This document shows positions 15,657 through 18,617 of a DNA stretch of 18,617 nucleotides, piece by piece. The notes under the pieces are model-generated. The model was not told where the DNA came from. It worked only from the letters and a program-made list of their open reading frames with translations, and made no database searches. Source of the stretch: Methanothrix sp. (lineage in GTDB: Archaea; Halobacteriota; Methanosarcinia; Methanotrichales; Methanotrichaceae); assembly GCA_011620785.1 (NCBI GenBank), contig WOYM01000067.1, positions 1 to 18,617 on the forward strand, in the 5' to 3' direction. Each line of letters starts with the position of its first letter. Position 1 is the first letter of the stretch. Both the position numbers and the translations under genes were made by a program.

Positions 15657-16337
15657 TCATTCTGATGGAACTGGTTGCTGAGGTTTGACTCGAATCTTCA
15701 GATAATCCGCAAATTCGGTCTTCATACGGGTCATCGACCAGAGATGGGAGGAGTTCAGGCAGAACTGTGGCTGGTATTGATACTGATTTCCAGGCAGGGT
15801 GAATGGATCAGCAGGCGTGAAGCTGGGAGGCGCTGATTCCAACGTCGTCTCCAACAGACACCATTGTCCAGACTCGCACTGGTAGACCACCCAGGCATGC
15901 CCGTAGAAGCCAGCTGGAGAGGCTACCCGGCCCAAAACCACCCGCACGCACTGCTCTGAGATCCCGCTGGCCATGAGAAGAGAGGCTAAGAGAAAAGAGG
16001 TATCCTCGCAGTCCCCTTTTCCGAGCATCAGCGTCTCCTCGGGAAAGAGCCAGAGGTCTTCCAGCCCAAAGCTGCTCTTGTCGGTGACGTAGTCTATTGA
16101 CCTGGTCACGTAGTCCCAGCTCCGCCAGGCTCTCATGTCGAATGTCCCTGCCTCGCGGGAGGCAGGAAGGGCCATCTCCTCCAGGGCTCTGGCTATTACC
16201 TTGCTATGGGTGTGAGATAGCCAGTCCCGGATGTCAGTGGGAATCAGTATGCCCGAGCTGCCGATTACCACTCTCTTATCATAAACTATTGTGTCCCTGA
16301 CGATCTCCTCCCCTGCCCAGTTACATCCTGTGATCAT
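15657..16337 (-). CDS. Transglutaminase-like cysteine-protease-fold protein
   Basis: The 226-residue protein carries the transglutaminase-core triad: C110 in GKGDCEDTSF, H147 in YGHAWV and an acidic residue at E163 in LLETT. Archaeal members of this superfamily are usually predicted proteases or amide-cleaving enzymes; real crosslinking activity is rare. The region before it (residues 65-105) has the usual supporting helices (SWDYVTRSIDYVTD). There is no clear signal peptide or membrane segment, so it is probably cytoplasmic. The ATG at 16337 has a GGGGGTATC just before it, and a TATA-like TTTTAAATATAG lies near 16378-16389 on the same strand. It is a single-gene unit. The C-terminal ~50 residues are Pro/Gln-rich and unassigned. 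Confidence 0.82.
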   Translation of the reverse strand: MITGCNWAGEEIVRDTIVYDKRVVIGSSGILIPTDIRDWLSHTHSKVIARALEEMALPASREAGTFDMRAWRSWDYVTRSIDYVTDKSSFGLEDLWLFPEETLMLGKGDCEDTSFLLASLLMASGISEQCVRVVLGRVASPAGFYGHAWVVYQCESGQWCLLETTLESAPPSFTPADPFTLPGNQYQYQPQFCLNSSHLWSMTRMKTEFADYLKIRVKPQQPVPSE

Positions 16338-16504
16338 GATACCCCCAATCCCATCTATGTTAATAATTTTAGTTCACTATATTTAAAATTATCGAATTTG
16401 AGTGTTTTTGGATATCGATGAGTGCTAAGATAAATTGATTACATATATTTAATAAAAATTTTATGAGATGGGCAAAGCTTGATCAATCTTGCCATCCAAT
16501 TTAA

Positions 16505-16882
16505 GGAAGAGGAAGGAACAGAAGAGTGCAGCAAAACGACCAGATGATGCATGCAGAGATCGAATGCCTGCGCAATGCCCGGCTGACCGGCGGCTATCAC
16601 AATACAGTGCTCTATACAACCCTCATGCCCTGCTACATGTGCGCCGGGGCAGTGGTCTACTTCGGGATCAAGAAGGTTGTGGTTGGCGAGGCCAGGAGTG
16701 CTCCCGCGGCCAGGGACTTCATGCAGGCGCATGGGATAGAGGTGGTGGACCTGGACTGGGCTGAGTGCAGGATGCTGATGGAGGAGTACATAAGTGATGG
16801 AAAGGATGGAGATGAGAGCGCCCTTATAGCTCGCTCATTTCACCCTTTTGCCTGGATGATTCAGGCCGTCTGCTCAAGATAG
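16505..16882 (+). pseudogene. N-terminally truncated cytosine/nucleoside deaminase
   Basis: The readable part starts GRGRNRRVQQNDQMMHAE immediately after an in-frame TAA at 16502-16504. It continues with LYTTLMPCYMCAGAVVYFGIKKVVVGE. The zinc ligands and catalytic glutamate (HAE, PCxxC) are present, and the pattern is closest to yeast FCY1-like cytosine deaminases. The first ~45 residues of the fold, including two strands, are missing. The GTG at 16526 would give a headless 118-residue product. The 3' end also looks altered: after MEEYISDGKDGDE the frame runs on about 20 codons into the convergent gene. A TATA-like tract lies near 16442-16455, so it might still be transcribed. Probably non-functional. 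Confidence 0.75.
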
Positions 16883-17448
16883 GCAGCAGTCTCCTCGCTT
16901 TGTGTGGCATTGTATTCCAGGTAAAGGGCATCATAACCATCTTTCTGGAAGGCAAACTGCCAGCTGCCAGGTATGCCGCTGATGACGGCGACCCCGGTGG
17001 AGTTCGTTGTCCCTGCAAATTCATTTCCATCTCCGTCCTGCCCCGTGATCTGAACATCAGAGAGAATTGGGCCATCCAGACTTCCTTCATGGACATATAC
17101 TGCAAGGGCAACCTGTTCAGCCCCAGAGCTCTTTTCAAGGTATGCAGCAGTCTCCTCAGTCTGCGTGGCATCATACTGCAGGTTAAGGTCGTCATAGCCA
17201 TCCTTCTGGAAGGAAAACTGCCAGGCACCTGGAGTCCCGCTGATAACCGCTGCACCGTCGCTGTCCGTTACTCCAGCAAACTCATTTCCAGTCCCATCCA
17301 ATCCGGTGATGAGAACTTCTGAAAGAAGAGGACCATCAAGGGCCTCCTCATGAACGTTTATGGTGAGACTTATCTGTTCCTGGCATGAAGCCGGCAGGGC
17401 CATGCTGCTCAATATCAATAATGCTGTCAGATAATATGCTATCTTCAT
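16861..17448 (-). CDS. Secreted protein with two tandem ~80-residue repeats
   Basis: The ATG at 17448 begins a signal peptide (MKIAYYLTALLILSSMALPA, cleaved near Ser-Cys-Gln) and has GGAGAG seven bases before it; a TTG six codons upstream is unlikely. The mature 170 residues are two copies of a beta-rich module that match at about 56 of 80 positions by hand count. Each carries VHE, LDGP, ITG-D--GNEFAG, AVISG-PG-WQF-FQKDGY and ATQ-EETAAYLE. The layout (a change-adding VT.STG/AVISG core followed by a 'GYD' strand) resembles carboxypeptidase-regulatory-like or PEGA-type extracellular beta-sandwich domains. The repeat units map to about 17134-17373 and 16873-17112. Function is unknown; it is probably a cell-surface or released binding protein. 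Its 3' end overlaps the deaminase remnant by about 22 bases. Confidence 0.78.
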   Translation of the reverse strand: MKIAYYLTALLILSSMALPASCQEQISLTINVHEEALDGPLLSEVLITGLDGTGNEFAGVTDSDGAAVISGTPGAWQFSFQKDGYDDLNLQYDATQTEETAAYLEKSSGAEQVALAVYVHEGSLDGPILSDVQITGQDGDGNEFAGTTNSTGVAVISGIPGSWQFAFQKDGYDALYLEYNATQSEETAAYLEQTA

Positions 17449-17538
17449 ATCGATCTCTCCTTTCAATTTCGATCTGCAAATTTTATGAATTGGTATCCAC
17501 CATCAGGTGAGCAAAGCTCTTCAGAGTTCCGAAGAGCT

Positions 17539-17841
17539 TTAGGAGCATCCCCGTACTGGGACCTCGAAATCAAGAGATGATTCGTCGATCGGAGCTAACT
17601 GCTTTGATGCATCCTGATCTGTGATGAGAACATGGCAGATATTAGTCGCGTCAGGTATACTTCTTACCCTGCCAATCAATCCCTCTAGAGCAGCAACGCT
17701 TTTTGCCTGCATTACTACGAAGAACTGGTACTCGCCCAAGATGCGATAGGCTTCTTTTACCCCGCTAACCTTCCTGAGGTCCAGATAAGCCTCGTCCTCA
17801 TGCCCACGAACTACCTTTACCATCGCGAAACCAATAACCAT
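17539..17841 (-). CDS. Stand-alone Lrp/AsnC ligand-binding (RAM) domain protein
   Basis: The 100-residue protein is only the effector-binding half of an Lrp/AsnC regulator, with no DNA-binding helix-turn-helix. Visible features are AMVKVVRGHEDEAYLDLRKVSGVKEAYRI, then GEYQFFVVMQAKSVAALEGLIGRVRSIP, which is the alpha-beta RAM fold that usually forms rings and binds amino acids. A C-terminal tail of about 20 residues (QLAPIDESSLDFEVPVRGCS) extends beyond the usual domain. Start ATG 17841 is preferred by family length; an ATG at residue 7 is possible. Such proteins are thought to sense small molecules or modulate full-length Lrp regulators. Neighbouring genes do not indicate a ligand. Confidence 0.8.
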   Translation of the reverse strand: MVIGFAMVKVVRGHEDEAYLDLRKVSGVKEAYRILGEYQFFVVMQAKSVAALEGLIGRVRSIPDATNICHVLITDQDASKQLAPIDESSLDFEVPVRGCS

Positions 17842-17935
17842 TGTGAAACCCCACCGCTTTAATCAAACTCCGAAATCATTGGAATTCCGTTTATCTTTGC
17901 TCCGTTCACCTTTTGTCATTTAACTCCAAAAAGCA

Positions 17936-18018
17936 GGCCAGGAATTCTGACTCCTGGCCGACATAGTACACGCTTTTTGAAATTCACCTCGCCATGATCG
18001 CTTTGAATCATGGTTTTT
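17936..18018. other. Two adjacent perfect hairpins in an intergenic stretch
   Basis: The first hairpin is GGCCAGGA (17936-17943), an eight-base loop, and TCCTGGCC (17952-17959). The second is CCATGAT (17992-17998), an eight-base loop, and ATCATGG (18007-18013), followed on the plus strand by five T residues (18014-18018). The second has the form of a hairpin-plus-T terminator for plus-strand transcription, yet no plus-strand gene lies upstream. On the minus strand both follow the truncated ATPase. Confidence 0.5.
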
Positions 18019-18110
18019 CCTGCTCTACCTCGGAGCTACAATATCATTCATTGAGCCCATATTCTGGCCCATGCAGGGATTCTGATCACACGGATTCTGC
18101 TTGCCATCCA

Positions 18111-18602
18111 TCATCGACTTAGGGGCAAAGTTCCCCTCATGATTATCTGCCATGGCGTTCGTTCGACCCTGTTGCTTTGGGTGAGGCGCTGGGGATCGTG
18201 ATCGTCATGCCCGTCAGGCCGGTCTAAAATCAGCTGATCATTAGACCAGACCCTCTCGTAGACCAGGATAGGTCGACGAGTTCCTCCCTTCTCCTGGGTG
18301 ATACCGATGGCGTATTTCCATTTTGCTGGCTCTTCAGAGGACTCGGCCAGGTGGACTTCGATCTCAATGTCTGAGCTTCTCCGAGCAGAAAGACATCTTA
18401 TCTTGGGAAGGCGTCCCCGGTCAGCCACTGCCTTCTGAAGGCCGCCTCCATCCTTGGCTATATCGCGCAGGAAGCGGAAGACGTCCAGGAGGTTTGACTT
18501 TCCGGAGGCGTTTGGCCCGATCAGGAATGCTCTCTCCCTCAATGGTACATCCACCGTCTGGAAATTCCTCCAGTTCCTCAAGATCAGACGAGAAACGATC
18601 AT
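18111..18602 (-). pseudogene. AAA-family ATPase (RecF/SMC-like), 3'-truncated
   Basis: The 163-residue frame is the N-terminal part of an ATP-binding protein of the RecF/SMC-like AAA group found in OLD-type and other defence or repair ATPases. MIVSRLILRNWRNF is the typical first strand, followed by a Walker A motif GPNASGKS at residues 29-36 and the LLDVFRFLRDIA helix. Family members are usually about 350-450 residues; the ABC signature, Walker B and later parts are missing. Recognisable sequence ends near DPQRLTQ, after which the frame reads SNRVERTPWQ and soon stops. The start ATG at 18602 has GTGATAAG before it. It ends in a fusion to unrelated DNA, so a 3' deletion is likely. The upstream edge is close to the window end. 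Confidence 0.72.
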
Positions 18603-18617
18603 CTTATCACATCAGAT

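Noticed and set aside
1..18617. CRISPR array, rRNA or tRNA genes
   Set aside because: No regularly spaced repeats and no sequence resembling a tRNA cloverleaf or rRNA core was seen on reading the window.

Overview
The window looks like chromosomal DNA of a methanogenic euryarchaeon, most likely a Methanothrix/Methanosarcinales relative. The grounds are an adjacent tgtA-arcS pair (archaeosine in tRNA is an archaeal modification), an archaeal-type RqcH/NEMF protein, archaeal TATA-like boxes upstream of many starts, and mixed Shine-Dalgarno and apparently leaderless starts. The genus is an inference; no rRNA or marker gene is present.

Layout. 1-2440: a leader region and an aconitase of the Aquifex/archaeal type. 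2467-2955 (minus): a secreted protein of unknown function. 3043-6236: an overlapping tgtA-arcS operon carrying both steps of archaeosine synthesis. 6237-10323: an accessory island holding a hicAB toxin-antitoxin pair, an unexplained stretch, and a broken type III restriction-modification pair (mod with its middle missing, res with a frameshift and a probable in-frame deletion). The island is bounded by two copies of the last ~153 bp of arcS: the functional end at 6084-6236 and a diverged, orphaned copy at 10327-10479. 10484-11315: two unknown genes that may once have followed arcS directly. 11413-12624 (minus): threonine ammonia-lyase with an ACT domain. 12720-12970: remnant of an ion-channel gene. 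13023-14948 (minus) and 15004-15567 (plus): rqcH and a Mut7-C/PIN-like RNase, divergent from one apparent TATA element. 15657-16337 (minus): transglutaminase-like protein. 16505-16882: a beheaded cytosine/nucleoside deaminase. 16861-17448 (minus): a secreted protein of two ~80-residue repeats. 17539-17841 (minus): a stand-alone Lrp/AsnC ligand-binding domain. 18111-18602 (minus): the N-terminal part of an AAA ATPase cut short.

Two themes stand out. First, the arcS 3' end behaves like an integration site: the arrangement of intact end, cargo and orphan end resembles that left by elements that insert into tRNA gene ends, but here the gene is a protein-coding tRNA-modification gene. No integrase gene is visible, so this is a hypothesis. 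Second, five loci (mod, res, the channel, the deaminase, the ATPase) retain recognisable pieces but have lost a middle, head or tail, which suggests gene loss by sizeable deletions rather than by gradual point mutation. I did not find a convincing wholly new system. The arcS-bounded island and the rqcH/RNase divergent pair are the best candidates for follow-up.
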